A DNA stretch of 54,591 nt from the NCBI GenBank assembly GCA_018667855.1, contig JABIRL010000104.1:1-54591 (forward strand), written 5' to 3'. Position numbers and translations under genes: made by a program. Below the pieces are notes generated by a model. That model was given only the letters and a program-made list of their open reading frames with translations, was not told the origin of the DNA and did no database searches. The stretch comes from Rhodospirillaceae bacterium. Its GTDB lineage: Bacteria; Pseudomonadota; Alphaproteobacteria; GCA-2731375. Positions 1 to 8,285 of the stretch are shown here, piece by piece (the stretch's first letter is position 1; each line of letters starts with the position of its first letter).

Positions 1-332
1 AGCGCGATGTCGGCAGCACCCGAGGCAACCGCATAGACCGCGCCGCGGAACGCTTCCGTGCCCGAGGCGCAGAAGTTTTCGACCCGGGTGACAGGAATGT
101 TGGGCAGGCGCAGGGCCACCGACAGCGGCACGCCGGATTTGCCCACATGCACTTCCTCGATCGCCGTGGCGAACCAGGCCGCATCGATCTGGGTTGTTTC
201 GATGCCCGCGTCCGCGATCGCTTCCACGTAGGCTTCGACAATCAAATCTTCCGCATCGCAGTCCCAACGTTCACCGAACTTCGAACAACCCATGCCAAGA
301 ATAGCGACTTTATCTCTAATACCTGAGGCCAT
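1..332 (-). CDS. Thiolase family protein, N-terminal part (cut by window edge)
   Basis: The first 110 residues are visible, from an ATG at 332 preceded by a GGAGAAAG ribosome site; the gene runs off position 1. It reads as a SCP-x/acetyl-CoA acetyltransferase-type thiolase. The opening stretch with VAILGMGCSKFGER is typical, and VENFCASGTEAF carries the expected acyl-accepting cysteine at Cys88. Thiolases cleave or form carbon-carbon bonds of 3-oxoacyl-CoA. It lies 39 nt downstream of the HMG-CoA-synthase-like/DUF35 gene on the same strand, so the two are probably co-transcribed. Thiolases paired with DUF35 partners are common in degradation of steroid and branched side chains. The substrate cannot be told from the sequence. 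Confidence 0.9.
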   Translation of the reverse strand, partial: MASGIRDKVAILGMGCSKFGERWDCDAEDLIVEAYVEAIADAGIETTQIDAAWFATAIEEVHVGKSGVPLSVALRLPNIPVTRVENFCASGTEAFRGAVYAVASGAADIA

Positions 333-371
333 GTTTCTTTCTCCTTATTTGCGCCCATCGACGCCTAAGAT

Positions 372-1823
372 TTACGCCTGAACCTTGGGCGCTGCTTTCC
401 AGAAATACTTGTTGAAATTACGTTTCTCGTCCGCCGCCTTGATGCGGAACACCAGGCGGAATTCGTCACCGACCGCGACGCCGCCTTCGTCCACATCCGT
501 GAAGTCGGCCATCATGCGGCCGCCTTCACCAAACGTCACCATGCCGAAATGGTGGGGCGGGTCCGGCGCGTAGGTCAGGTTATCGGCGGTCCAGGATTGG
601 ATCGTGGCGGAGGTTTCCGCCATTTGATGATCTTCCTGGGTGTTGATGGCGCCGCAATTTGGGTTCACGCAGATCCGCGCTTTCGGATACTGCACGGTGC
701 CGCATTGGGAACATTTGCCGCCCACGAAGCCGATCACCATTTCCCGGTTCCGGTACAAGGTGGTCAGCGCGGTCTGCTTGTCCGTCTCGGAACGCAGGCC
801 GCCGTCCTGTTCCACCAGGCCGTTGAAGGCCAGGAACTTGTTGTAGTTGGTTTCTTCCTTGCGATGGGCCAGGTGACCCTTGATGCCCTGGCGGTTGGCC
901 ATGGTGGGCAGCAAATCCGTGGTCTTGAAGACCAAGGCGTCACAGCCCTGGCCCCAACCGATCACCATGATGGTCTGTCCCGGCTTGGCGTCCTGCAGAC
1001 AATCCACCAGCATGACCAGGGCATGGGATGTCCCCGCCTCGCCCATTACGTTATGCAGATTGTCCCGCGTCGCTTCCGCCGTGATGCCGCAACGTTTGGA
1101 CACCATGCCCGCGATGTTGCGGATGGTGCCCGGCATGACGAAATGATCAATATCACCGGCCGCAAGGCCTGTGTTGTCCAGGGCGGCTTGTACCGCTTCC
1201 GGCACGATTTTCATGAAGCCTTCGTCGCGGATCCAGCGTTCTTCCCAGTTGTAGTCAAAGTCCGAGTTCTGGCCGCGATAATGATCCACGAAATCCACCG
1301 CGATCTGTCCGGCGCCCACATATTCGGCCACCACATCGTCGTTGCCCAATAAAAGCGCGGCGCCGCCGTCGCCGTACATCAGCTCGTTGGTATTCGCGGT
1401 CTGGCTGCGGCGATGCTCGCCGGTCGCGAACAGGGCGCTGCCGCCCGTACCCTGCACCACGCTCAAGGCGTTGATCAGGCCGGACGTGGCCGCCCGCTGC
1501 GAGGAGGTGATGTCCATGGTCATCATGTTCTGGCCGAGGTTCAGGGCGGTGCCCAGAACGCCCGAATTCTGCCGGTCCGTGAAGGGCAGCGTGGTCGAGG
1601 CCAGATAGATCGCCTTGATATCGTCGGGTCGGGTCTTGTCCAGGCAATCGCGGGATGCCTCGACCGCCATGGTCAGGGAATCCTCGTCCCAATTGCACAT
1701 GGAACGCTCGCCCTTGCTGTAGGCTTTCAGCGCGCCGTTGAACCAGCTGGTGTTTTCCAAAATCGTGCTGCGGGCCAGCCTGCGCCTGGGCACATAGCCA
1801 CCGTACGCTTTAATCCCTACCAT
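372..1823 (-). CDS. HMG-CoA synthase/KAS III-like protein fused to a DUF35 zinc ribbon-OB domain
   Basis: 483 residues, ATG start with GAAGGGAAG upstream. Residues 1-350 follow the thiolase-fold HMG-CoA synthase/KAS III pattern: GIKAYGGYVPRRRL at the start, then LASTTLPFTDRQNSG and GEAGTSHALVML. Residues 366-483 are a DUF35 module, with a four-cysteine zinc ribbon (Cys371, 374, 385, 390) followed by an OB-fold tail. In family members the nucleophilic cysteine sits in an ACxxGT-like stretch; here the matching stretch is SSQRAATSGL, with Gln109 at the cysteine place. The usual catalytic histidine region also reads MPGTIRN. Classical condensing activity is therefore doubtful; a CoA-ester retro-aldol or scaffold role is possible. 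The downstream partner is a thiolase. Confidence 0.85.
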   Translation of the reverse strand: MVGIKAYGGYVPRRRLARSTILENTSWFNGALKAYSKGERSMCNWDEDSLTMAVEASRDCLDKTRPDDIKAIYLASTTLPFTDRQNSGVLGTALNLGQNMMTMDITSSQRAATSGLINALSVVQGTGGSALFATGEHRRSQTANTNELMYGDGGAALLLGNDDVVAEYVGAGQIAVDFVDHYRGQNSDFDYNWEERWIRDEGFMKIVPEAVQAALDNTGLAAGDIDHFVMPGTIRNIAGMVSKRCGITAEATRDNLHNVMGEAGTSHALVMLVDCLQDAKPGQTIMVIGWGQGCDALVFKTTDLLPTMANRQGIKGHLAHRKEETNYNKFLAFNGLVEQDGGLRSETDKQTALTTLYRNREMVIGFVGGKCSQCGTVQYPKARICVNPNCGAINTQEDHQMAETSATIQSWTADNLTYAPDPPHHFGMVTFGEGGRMMADFTDVDEGGVAVGDEFRLVFRIKAADEKRNFNKYFWKAAPKVQA

Positions 1824-1925
1824 TCGCTCTTCCCTTCAGGGGCCGGACGAACCAGCCCATACAATTACGCCATTATGTATTCAGGACCAATTTACCAGAG
1901 CCCACGGATGCGTCAAGCAAACTGC

Positions 1926-3422
1926 CTAGATTGGAACTGCATCAAATGCGACGCTCATGCGCGGCAGGGGGGACGTAAAGGGCAGAATGCGGTGGTAAAC
2001 GAAGGACGGAAACAGCACCAAAAGCCCCATTTCCGGCTTGACGATCTTTAATTCCGGGGCCTGGGTCTGCACGATATGGTTTGGTGCGCGCCCGACTTCC
2101 AGAAATCCACCCGTATCATTGTCATTTCGCACCGCCGCGGGCAGGCGGGGATAGTAGACCCCGCTGAGCCAGGCCGTGGGGTGGATATGCGTGTCCTCGC
2201 CCTCCGGGATCTCGCGGCTGATGGTGCCCCAGGCTTCCAGGCGCCAGGCATGCGGCGGGGTGGACGCAAAGGGATGGGCGGGATCGGGCGTCAGGTTGGC
2301 GATATAGTCCCGCACCGCGCCGTTGATGACCCCCGCATAGGCCCGCACCGCCGGGCCCGGTTCCAGCATGATATCGCGGGTCTGGCGCGCCCCGGTCTGG
2401 CCCCGTTCGCTGAAACGGTCGGGCTCCGCCTCGACCTCGCCAAACAGGGCGTCGTTGAAGGCTGCCACGCTGTCATAGCCGGCGGGGGTGGCGATGTACT
2501 GGGCGGTTACGAACGCATCGATGTTCTGCAAATAGCGGACCGCCGCCCGGTCGGGAATTTCATTCAGCACGATGACCTTGTTGGACAACGCCGTGCGATT
2601 GCCGGGATCACAGGCCAGGGCGCCGTCACAGGCTGCCAATGCCGCCTGTAGTTCGCCCCTTTGGTAACGCACCTGGGTCAGGTTGTTGAAGGCTACCGGG
2701 TCGTGGGGCGCCATCTTGGTTACATGGCTAAAGCCGGCCTCGGCCTGCTCCAGATTTCCCTGGCGGAAATTCACCAGGGCAAGATTTCCGCGCGCGGAAA
2801 TATCGTTGGGTTCGATGTCCAGGGCGGTTTGATAGGCTTTTGCCGCTGCCCCAAACTGCTCGGCCTCCTGATACAGATTGCCCATGTTGAGGTGGGCGCT
2901 GGCCAACCCCGGCGCGGTCTCTATGGCGGCTTTCAGGGCCGCCATGGCCTCCGCCGGGCGGGCCAGTTTTATCAGGATCCGGCCCAGGGCATCCAGCAGT
3001 CCCGGTTCTCCCGGCGCCCGCGCCAGGGCCTCGCGGAAAGCCGTCTCGGCCTTGTCCGGGCGCTGGTTCTCCTCAAACAGACTGCCCAGGTTGGCGAAGT
3101 TCATCGGCTCCCGCGGCGCCAATTCACAGGCAACCTCGGTCGCGGCGATGGCCTCGTCCAGGCGGCCCTGTTCACGCAGAATATTGCCCAGATTCGTGTG
3201 CGCGGCGGCGAAATCCGGTGCGATTTCGATGGCCCGTCGCAGGGCCCGCTCGGCCAGCCCAATATCGCCCAGTTGATAGGCCTCGAACGCACCCCCCAGA
3301 AGTACTTGCGGCGGCGTTCCGGCCAGGGCAATCAGATCCGCCAACAGCCGCCGCGCGCCGTCGCCGTTGCCGGATCGGGCCTGTTGCCCGGCTTGCTGTA
3401 ACAATGTTTCAGGATCGCTCAT
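1926..3422 (-). CDS. TPR-repeat protein with C-terminal 2OG-Fe(II) oxygenase-like domain
   Basis: 498 residues when started at the ATG at 3422 (MSDPETLLQQAG); an upstream in-frame start at 3449 has no better ribosome site. Residues 30-310 are tandem tetratricopeptide repeats, for example AHTNLGNILREQGRLDEAI and AHLNMGNLYQEAEQFGAA. The last 200 residues resemble the putative 2OG-Fe(II) oxygenase family seen after TPRs: HIHPTAWLSGVYY gives a H-x-H start of the iron site, FPSFVYHRI the distal histidine and PRMSVAFD the arginine that would hold 2-oxoglutarate. Such proteins are presumed protein or small-molecule hydroxylases, but no substrate is known. It is monocistronic and divergent from the SDR gene at 3560. 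Confidence 0.8.
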   Translation of the reverse strand: MSDPETLLQQAGQQARSGNGDGARRLLADLIALAGTPPQVLLGGAFEAYQLGDIGLAERALRRAIEIAPDFAAAHTNLGNILREQGRLDEAIAATEVACELAPREPMNFANLGSLFEENQRPDKAETAFREALARAPGEPGLLDALGRILIKLARPAEAMAALKAAIETAPGLASAHLNMGNLYQEAEQFGAAAKAYQTALDIEPNDISARGNLALVNFRQGNLEQAEAGFSHVTKMAPHDPVAFNNLTQVRYQRGELQAALAACDGALACDPGNRTALSNKVIVLNEIPDRAAVRYLQNIDAFVTAQYIATPAGYDSVAAFNDALFGEVEAEPDRFSERGQTGARQTRDIMLEPGPAVRAYAGVINGAVRDYIANLTPDPAHPFASTPPHAWRLEAWGTISREIPEGEDTHIHPTAWLSGVYYPRLPAAVRNDNDTGGFLEVGRAPNHIVQTQAPELKIVKPEMGLLVLFPSFVYHRILPFTSPLPRMSVAFDAVPI

Positions 3423-3559
3423 TGGGGGCCTCTTCGTACCGCCGTCCATAGCATGATTTCGCCCCGCGTCGCAGGGCGGGGGAGAAATTTTCCTATGAAC
3501 CGGGCACCCGGGGCGGTATCAAATGGGTAAAACAGGTTTGATTTGTCAGGAGGAATGAA

Positions 3560-4339
3560 ATGGCGATGGAACACCCGGTACTTTTGACGGGCGGCGCTTC
3601 GGGCGTTGGCGAGGCGACGGCGAAACTTTTGTTGGAGCGGGGACACAAGGTCGTCTCCATCGACATCAAGCCCTTCAGCAACGATGCGGTCGAAAGCCAT
3701 CATTGCGATTTGAGCGACCCCGCCAGCATCGATGGCGTTTTGGCAAAGCTGAAAGGGCCCTATTCGTCCCTGTTGAACGTGGCCGGCGTGCCCATGGCGG
3801 TTGGCAACGAGCTGACCATGAAAGTCAATTACTTCGGCCTGCGCTATTTGACCGAGCGGGTTTTTGACCGCATTGCCGACAACGGCACGGTGGTCAACGT
3901 AGCCTCTATCGCCGGCAACAACTGGCGTAAGCGGCGCGGCTACCTGATGGAACTTATGGCGATCGAGGATTTCGACGCGGGCGTCGCCTGGTGGAACGAA
4001 AACGAAGGCGCGGTGGAGACGGACTCCTATACCTTCTCCAAGGAAGCGGTGGTGGTTTACACCATGGTCCTGGCCGGCAAGGGCCTGGCCCGCGGCATCC
4101 GGGTCAACGATGTGGGCCCGGGCCCGGTGGACACCCCGATCCTGCCCGATTTCACCAACGATGTGGGTGAAGAGAACATGCAGATGCTGATCGACACCAT
4201 CGGCCGCGCGGCCCAGCCGATCGATATCGCCGAAGCCTTGGTGGCCCTGGCCGAAGGTCAGATCACCTGGCTGAATGGTCAGCACATCATTGTCGACGGC
4301 GGCCTGATGGCGGGAATTTCCAGCGGCTGGAAAAAATAG
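3560..4339 (+). CDS. SDR family oxidoreductase (hydroxysteroid dehydrogenase-like)
   Basis: 259 residues, ATG preceded by a strong AGGAGG at about 3549. It is a classical short-chain dehydrogenase: the NAD(P)-binding TGGASGVG motif lies near residues 9-16, VNVASIAG near the catalytic Ser, and the YTFSK motif gives Tyr157 and Lys161. The C-terminal LNGQHIIVDGGL is the usual SDR ending. The compact fold with a missing central stretch and an inserted segment before Tyr resembles the 3-alpha-hydroxysteroid dehydrogenase/carbonyl reductase branch, an inference from pattern only. It opens a run with two P450s and a CMD-like gene, spaced 17 nt from the first P450, so it probably oxidises an alcohol made by those P450s. 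Confidence 0.9.
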   Translation: MAMEHPVLLTGGASGVGEATAKLLLERGHKVVSIDIKPFSNDAVESHHCDLSDPASIDGVLAKLKGPYSSLLNVAGVPMAVGNELTMKVNYFGLRYLTERVFDRIADNGTVVNVASIAGNNWRKRRGYLMELMAIEDFDAGVAWWNENEGAVETDSYTFSKEAVVVYTMVLAGKGLARGIRVNDVGPGPVDTPILPDFTNDVGEENMQMLIDTIGRAAQPIDIAEALVALAEGQITWLNGQHIIVDGGLMAGISSGWKK

Positions 4340-4356
4340 ATCCCGGTGGGTGATGC

Positions 4357-5601
4357 ATGAGTACGGCGGAACCAACCATCCAGGTTAATCCCGACGACAT
4401 CGCCGGCATGGCGGACGCGGTGCCCATTCTGTGTCGCCTGCAGGACGAGGACCCGGTGCATTGGTCGCCCGACGGCAAGGCCTGGATGATTACCCGGTAT
4501 GACGATGTCAGGGCGGGCTTTCACGACCGCCGCCTCGGAGTCTCGCGGCCCATGCCGCCGGCGGAACTGTTCGAGCCGGAATTCCGCGATACCTATCGTG
4601 CCTATGCCAGCTCTCTCAAGACCTGGATGGTGATCGCCGAGCCGCCGGACCACCCCCGTCTGCGCAAGCTGGCCAATCGCGGCCTGACGCCCACGGCGAT
4701 CGAGGGGCTGCGGCCGCAGATCGCCGAACTGGTCGATGATCTGCTGGCGGCCATGCCCGATACGGGCGATGTGGATTTCGTCAAAGCTTTCGCCTATCCC
4801 CTGCCGGCCTCGGTGATCGCCCTGCTGATCGGTGTGCCCAAGTCAGTATTGAAGGATTTGCACCGCTGGTCCGACGATATCGCCAAGGGTTTGGGCGCGG
4901 CGGGGGAGGACATTATCCGCCCGCCGGCCTACGCGGCCGCGGAAATGACCGCCTATTTGACCGAATTCATCGCCGAGCGGCGCAAGAATCCACAAGACGC
5001 CATCATAGATCTGTTGATCGCGGCCCGGGACGACGACGACACCGTGACCACGGAGGAGCTGATCGGCAATCTGATCCTGTTCCTGTTCGCCGGTCACGAG
5101 ACCACCATGAACCTGCTGTCCAATGGCCTGCGCACGTTGATCCGCCATCCCGAACAAATGGCCGATCTGCGCCGGAACCTCGATGACCCGGAAGTGGTGG
5201 CCGGCGCGGTGGAGGAGATCCTGCGCTACGACGGCGCCCTGTTCATGCTGACCCGCTTCGCGGCCGAGGATTTCGAATGGCATGGCCGGCGCATTTCCAA
5301 GGGCCAGAAAGTCTATCTGTACTGCCTGGCCGCCAATCATGATGTGCGCAAGTTCGATGATCCCGGCCGCTTCGATATCCGCCGTACGGACAGCAAGCAG
5401 CATTTGGCTTTCGGTTATGGCCCGCATTTTTGCCTTGGCGGACCTTTGGCGCGGCTGGAGATGGAGGTGGCGCTGCCGCCGCTGCTGCGCCGCTATGCCG
5501 CACTGAGCCTGCCGGCGGGTGATGTGCCCTGGCGCAACAACATGACCCTGCGCGGCCAACCCAGCATGCAGTTACGTCTGAGTAAGGGAGTTCGAACATG
5601 A
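4357..5601 (+). CDS. Cytochrome P450 (first of tandem pair)
   Basis: 414 residues, a normal length for a soluble bacterial class I P450. The oxygen-activating I-helix reads AGHETTMN (Glu248, Thr249-250), the K-helix ExxR is Glu287-Arg290, and the haem loop FGYGPHFCLGG puts the thiolate ligand at Cys359. There is no membrane anchor, so it should be cytosolic and rely on a ferredoxin/ferredoxin reductase pair, which is not in this window. Its last codons overlap the start of the next P450 by 4 nt (ATGA), so the two are translationally coupled. The substrate is not evident; the SDR neighbour fits hydroxylation of a terpenoid, steroid or similar aliphatic compound. Confidence 0.95.
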   Translation: MSTAEPTIQVNPDDIAGMADAVPILCRLQDEDPVHWSPDGKAWMITRYDDVRAGFHDRRLGVSRPMPPAELFEPEFRDTYRAYASSLKTWMVIAEPPDHPRLRKLANRGLTPTAIEGLRPQIAELVDDLLAAMPDTGDVDFVKAFAYPLPASVIALLIGVPKSVLKDLHRWSDDIAKGLGAAGEDIIRPPAYAAAEMTAYLTEFIAERRKNPQDAIIDLLIAARDDDDTVTTEELIGNLILFLFAGHETTMNLLSNGLRTLIRHPEQMADLRRNLDDPEVVAGAVEEILRYDGALFMLTRFAAEDFEWHGRRISKGQKVYLYCLAANHDVRKFDDPGRFDIRRTDSKQHLAFGYGPHFCLGGPLARLEMEVALPPLLRRYAALSLPAGDVPWRNNMTLRGQPSMQLRLSKGVRT

Positions 5602-6836
5602 ACGTCATGCCTGATATCACGCCCGTCGATCTGTCCGACGACAACAGCTTCAAGGACGGCTTCCCCCACGGTTTTTTCAGATGGCTCAGGGAAAACGATC
5701 CCGTGCACTGGCATGCGCCCACGCCGGTCTCGCCCGATGGCGAGGGATTCTGGGTGATCAGCCGCTACGACGACATCATGGAGGTTCTGCGCACGCCGGA
5801 GATCTATTCCTCCGACACGGGCGGTGATCGCCGGGGCGGCGGCACCACCATGAAGGACGAGCGCGCGGCGGGCAAAATCCTCAACTACACCGACGACCCC
5901 CACCACCGGGTTTTGCGCGGTCTGGTCAACAAGGGCTTCACTAACCAGGTCATCGGTGAGTTGGAGGTTGAGTTGCGCCGCCGGGCCAATTTGTTGATTG
6001 ATGACTTTCCCCTGGATGGCCCGTTCGACTTCGTGCCGCGGTTTTCACGCGAATTGCCCCTGCAGGCCATCTGCATCGTCCTCGGCGTGCCGCAGGATGA
6101 TCGGGTGCAGCTGTGCGAATGGATCGACAAGGGGTTGGAGGCCGACAGTCCCAATGTCATGGCCAAGGAATATTACCTTCAGATCAGGGATTACGCCGGC
6201 GGCATCATCGCCGAGAAGCGGCGCAATCCCCAGGACGATATCCTTTCGAAAATCGTACAGAGCCGTCTGGACGAGGAAGATGGCCGGGCCTTGACGGACG
6301 AGGAATTGATCAACTTCTTTGTCCTGCTGTTTCCCGCCGGGGCAGAGACCACGCGCAGCGCCATCGGCGGCGGCATGCGCGCCCTGATCGAACACCCCGA
6401 TCTGCTGCAACAGCTTCGCGACGACCCCGAACTGGTCAAGGGCGCGGTGGAGGAATTCGTCCGCTGGATGACTCCCTCCATCTACAAGCGCCGCACGGTG
6501 ATCCAGGACACGGAATTGCGGGGCACGGCGCTAAAGCGCGGTGACAAGGTGACCATTTGGGAAATGTCCGCCAATCGGGATGGCGAGATGTTCGACGATC
6601 CCTTCACTTTTGACATTACCCGCCGGCCCAACCGCCATATCGGCTTCGGCTTTGGCGCCCACGTCTGTCTGGGTGCTGCCCTGGCCCGGTTGGAGATCAA
6701 GATCGCCATCGAGGAACTATTGCGCCGGGTTGCGCATTTCGAGCTGACCGGCCCCGCCCAATGGGTGCCCAACAACCGTCTGCTGGGCCTACGTAATTTG
6801 CAATTGACCGTAACCATGAAGGAACAGAGAGCATGA
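5598..6836 (+). CDS. Cytochrome P450 (second of tandem pair)
   Basis: 412 residues, starting inside the stop region of the preceding P450 (4-nt overlap). The I-helix reads FPAGAETTRS (Glu250, Thr251-252), the K-helix VEEFVRW, and the haem loop FGFGAHVCLGA with the ligand at Cys357. The N-terminal region DLSDDNSFKDGFPHGFFRWLRENDPVHWH is in the style of the CYP125/CYP142-like and related bacterial groups that attack side chains of steroids or terpenoids, a weak family impression only. Being co-translated with another P450 and a CMD-like protein suggests consecutive oxidations of one substrate. The same ATGA overlap links it to the following gene. Confidence 0.95.
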   Translation: MNVMPDITPVDLSDDNSFKDGFPHGFFRWLRENDPVHWHAPTPVSPDGEGFWVISRYDDIMEVLRTPEIYSSDTGGDRRGGGTTMKDERAAGKILNYTDDPHHRVLRGLVNKGFTNQVIGELEVELRRRANLLIDDFPLDGPFDFVPRFSRELPLQAICIVLGVPQDDRVQLCEWIDKGLEADSPNVMAKEYYLQIRDYAGGIIAEKRRNPQDDILSKIVQSRLDEEDGRALTDEELINFFVLLFPAGAETTRSAIGGGMRALIEHPDLLQQLRDDPELVKGAVEEFVRWMTPSIYKRRTVIQDTELRGTALKRGDKVTIWEMSANRDGEMFDDPFTFDITRRPNRHIGFGFGAHVCLGAALARLEIKIAIEELLRRVAHFELTGPAQWVPNNRLLGLRNLQLTVTMKEQRA

Positions 6837-7201
6837 GTGACAGCAGCGAAAAGCGTGAAAAAGGTAAGGCCCTGGCGAGAATTCTCCTGAAAGGCAGCGA
6901 TGCCGGCTTCCGCGTACCGCGAAAATTCAGCGGCTACAGCCTGGAACATCTGTTCGGCGACGTCTGGCAGGGAGAGGAATTGAGTCTGGAAGAACGCTCT
7001 CTGGTCACCTGCACCATTCTGGTAGCTCTGAACCGGGAGGCGGAACAGCGCATCCACTTCCGTGCCGCGCAGAACCTGGGCCTGCCCCGGGAGCGGATCG
7101 AGGGCATGATCATCCACGCCGCCCATTACGCCGGCTGGCCCGTCGCCGCATCCGCCTTCCGTATTCTGGCCGAGGTCTGGCCCGAGGACGAGGAAGGCTG
7201 A
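6833..7201 (+). CDS. Carboxymuconolactone decarboxylase (CMD)/AhpD-like small protein
   Basis: 122 residues, overlapping the P450 stop by 4 nt. The helical core ERSLVTCTILVALNREAEQR...ERIEGMIIHAAHYAGWPVAA matches the CMD family pattern. It lacks the CxxC/CxxH redox pair of AhpD peroxidase partners, so it is closer to the 4-carboxymuconolactone decarboxylase branch. In P450 operons such proteins are often assigned lactone- or isomerase-type roles, without direct proof. Its stop at 7199-7201 is followed after 4 nt by the start of a truncated acyltransferase gene, showing the operon once continued. Confidence 0.85.
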   Translation: MSDSSEKREKGKALARILLKGSDAGFRVPRKFSGYSLEHLFGDVWQGEELSLEERSLVTCTILVALNREAEQRIHFRAAQNLGLPRERIEGMIIHAAHYAGWPVAASAFRILAEVWPEDEEG

Positions 7202-7205
7202 AGCG

Positions 7206-7367
7206 ATGCCCGAGATGGAAATCCTCAACCTGGGCGCCGATGCCCACGAACGGGGCCTGGTCCACGGCCGCCACTTCGCCAAAAAGGTCGCCGAGAATGT
7301 GGAGATCTATTTACGCCGGTTCGAACTGGCGGGCAGTGACCGCCCGGCCAGCCTGCTGGCGGCGTAG
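7206..7367 (+). pseudogene. Truncated N-terminus of a C45/AAT-type acyltransferase-peptidase
   Basis: A 53-codon frame starts at the ATG 4 nt after the CMD-like gene and ends at a TAG at 7365. Its residues 5-25, ending GLVHGRHFAKK, match the opening of the acyl-CoA:6-aminopenicillanic acid acyltransferase (peptidase C45) family, whose members begin with a 'ErGxxHGr' signature and run about 350 residues. The autocatalytic cysteine that follows later in intact members is absent. Sequence after the TAG shows no continuing homology and soon gives way to a Sel1-repeat gene, so the tail seems replaced or deleted. Reading-frame ribosome spacing suggests it was the fourth enzyme of the P450 operon. 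Confidence 0.6.
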
Positions 7368-7395
7368 CGGCGCCCCGGAACTGGCGAAAACCGGG

Positions 7396-8211
7396 ATGAC
7401 GCACCTCCGCACCGCGCTGTTTATCATATTGCTGGCCCTGGTGGCCGGGCGGCCAACGGATGGTCTTGCCGATACACTTGCTGATGCGGCGAGCGCCTAT
7501 AAGCGTGGCGATTTCGCGAATGCGATCCGCATATATCGAATTTTCGCGGAACAGGGTCATGTTGGTCCGCAATATTTGGTGGGCCTTTTGACCAGCAGGG
7601 GCAAAGGCACGACGCGTGATGATGCGGAGGCGTTTCGATGGATGCATAAGGCCGCCAAGCAAGGAATGCATCAAGCGCAAAGTGAACTGGGCGTCTACTA
7701 TGCTGGCGGTCGGGGCGTTACCCGGGACCTTCAGACCGCGTTGAAATGGTTTCGTTTGGCGGCCGCTCAGGGTAATTTATTGGCGCATTTCAATATCGGA
7801 TTTATGTTTGAACGGGGTCAAGGCGTTGGCCAGAATTCTCGCAAAGCCATGAATTCGTACGCGATTTCCGCCAAGCAAGGACACACGAGGTCGCAATACA
7901 ATCTCGGCCTGATGCATGCAGAGGGTTATGGCGTTCCCATGAATTTGTCCGAAGCGGCAAGATGGCATCGTCTCGCCGCCGAGTTGGGCCATGTGGAAGC
8001 ACAAGCCAGCCTCGCCTTGAAGTACCGCAAGGGCAAGGGCGTGGCGGCGGATGATGTGGTTGCCTACAAATGGTATTACATCGCCGATGCGAACGGTAAA
8101 CTCAGTGCCCGGAGTCTCATGGCCGATATCGCCCGGTCGCTGTCACCGGCGCACAAGGCGGAGGCCGAGAAACTGGCGCGGGCTTGGCTGGATTCGCACG
8201 GCAAAAAATGA
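7396..8211 (+). CDS. Secreted Sel1-repeat (TPR-like) protein
   Basis: 271 residues from the ATG at 7396. The first residues MTHLRTALFIILLALVAG plus GLA-D form a likely signal peptide, so the product should be periplasmic. Five or more Sel1 repeats follow, for example AQSELGVYYAGGRGVTRDL, AHFNIGFMFERGQGVG, SQYNLGLMHAEGYGV and AQASLALKYRKGKGVAADD. Such solenoids act as adaptors in envelope or signalling complexes. Base composition is visibly more AT-rich than the flanking P450 genes, and it sits right where the acyltransferase gene breaks off, so it may be a later arrival. No partner can be named. Confidence 0.85.
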   Translation: MTHLRTALFIILLALVAGRPTDGLADTLADAASAYKRGDFANAIRIYRIFAEQGHVGPQYLVGLLTSRGKGTTRDDAEAFRWMHKAAKQGMHQAQSELGVYYAGGRGVTRDLQTALKWFRLAAAQGNLLAHFNIGFMFERGQGVGQNSRKAMNSYAISAKQGHTRSQYNLGLMHAEGYGVPMNLSEAARWHRLAAELGHVEAQASLALKYRKGKGVAADDVVAYKWYYIADANGKLSARSLMADIARSLSPAHKAEAEKLARAWLDSHGKK

Positions 8212-8285
8212 CGGGCAGCTACACTGGCCCCGAAACATCGACGATACGTGGCTGGTCTGGCTCCAATTTAGAAAGAGGTGCCGAG

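Noticed and set aside
4843..5559. Minus-strand open frame opposite the first P450
   Set aside because: The P450 on the plus strand has all motifs; the antisense product has no recognisable features.
7365..7367. TAG at the end of the C45-type stump as a possible recoded codon
   Set aside because: No family similarity continues after the TAG in any frame, so it is a true truncation.
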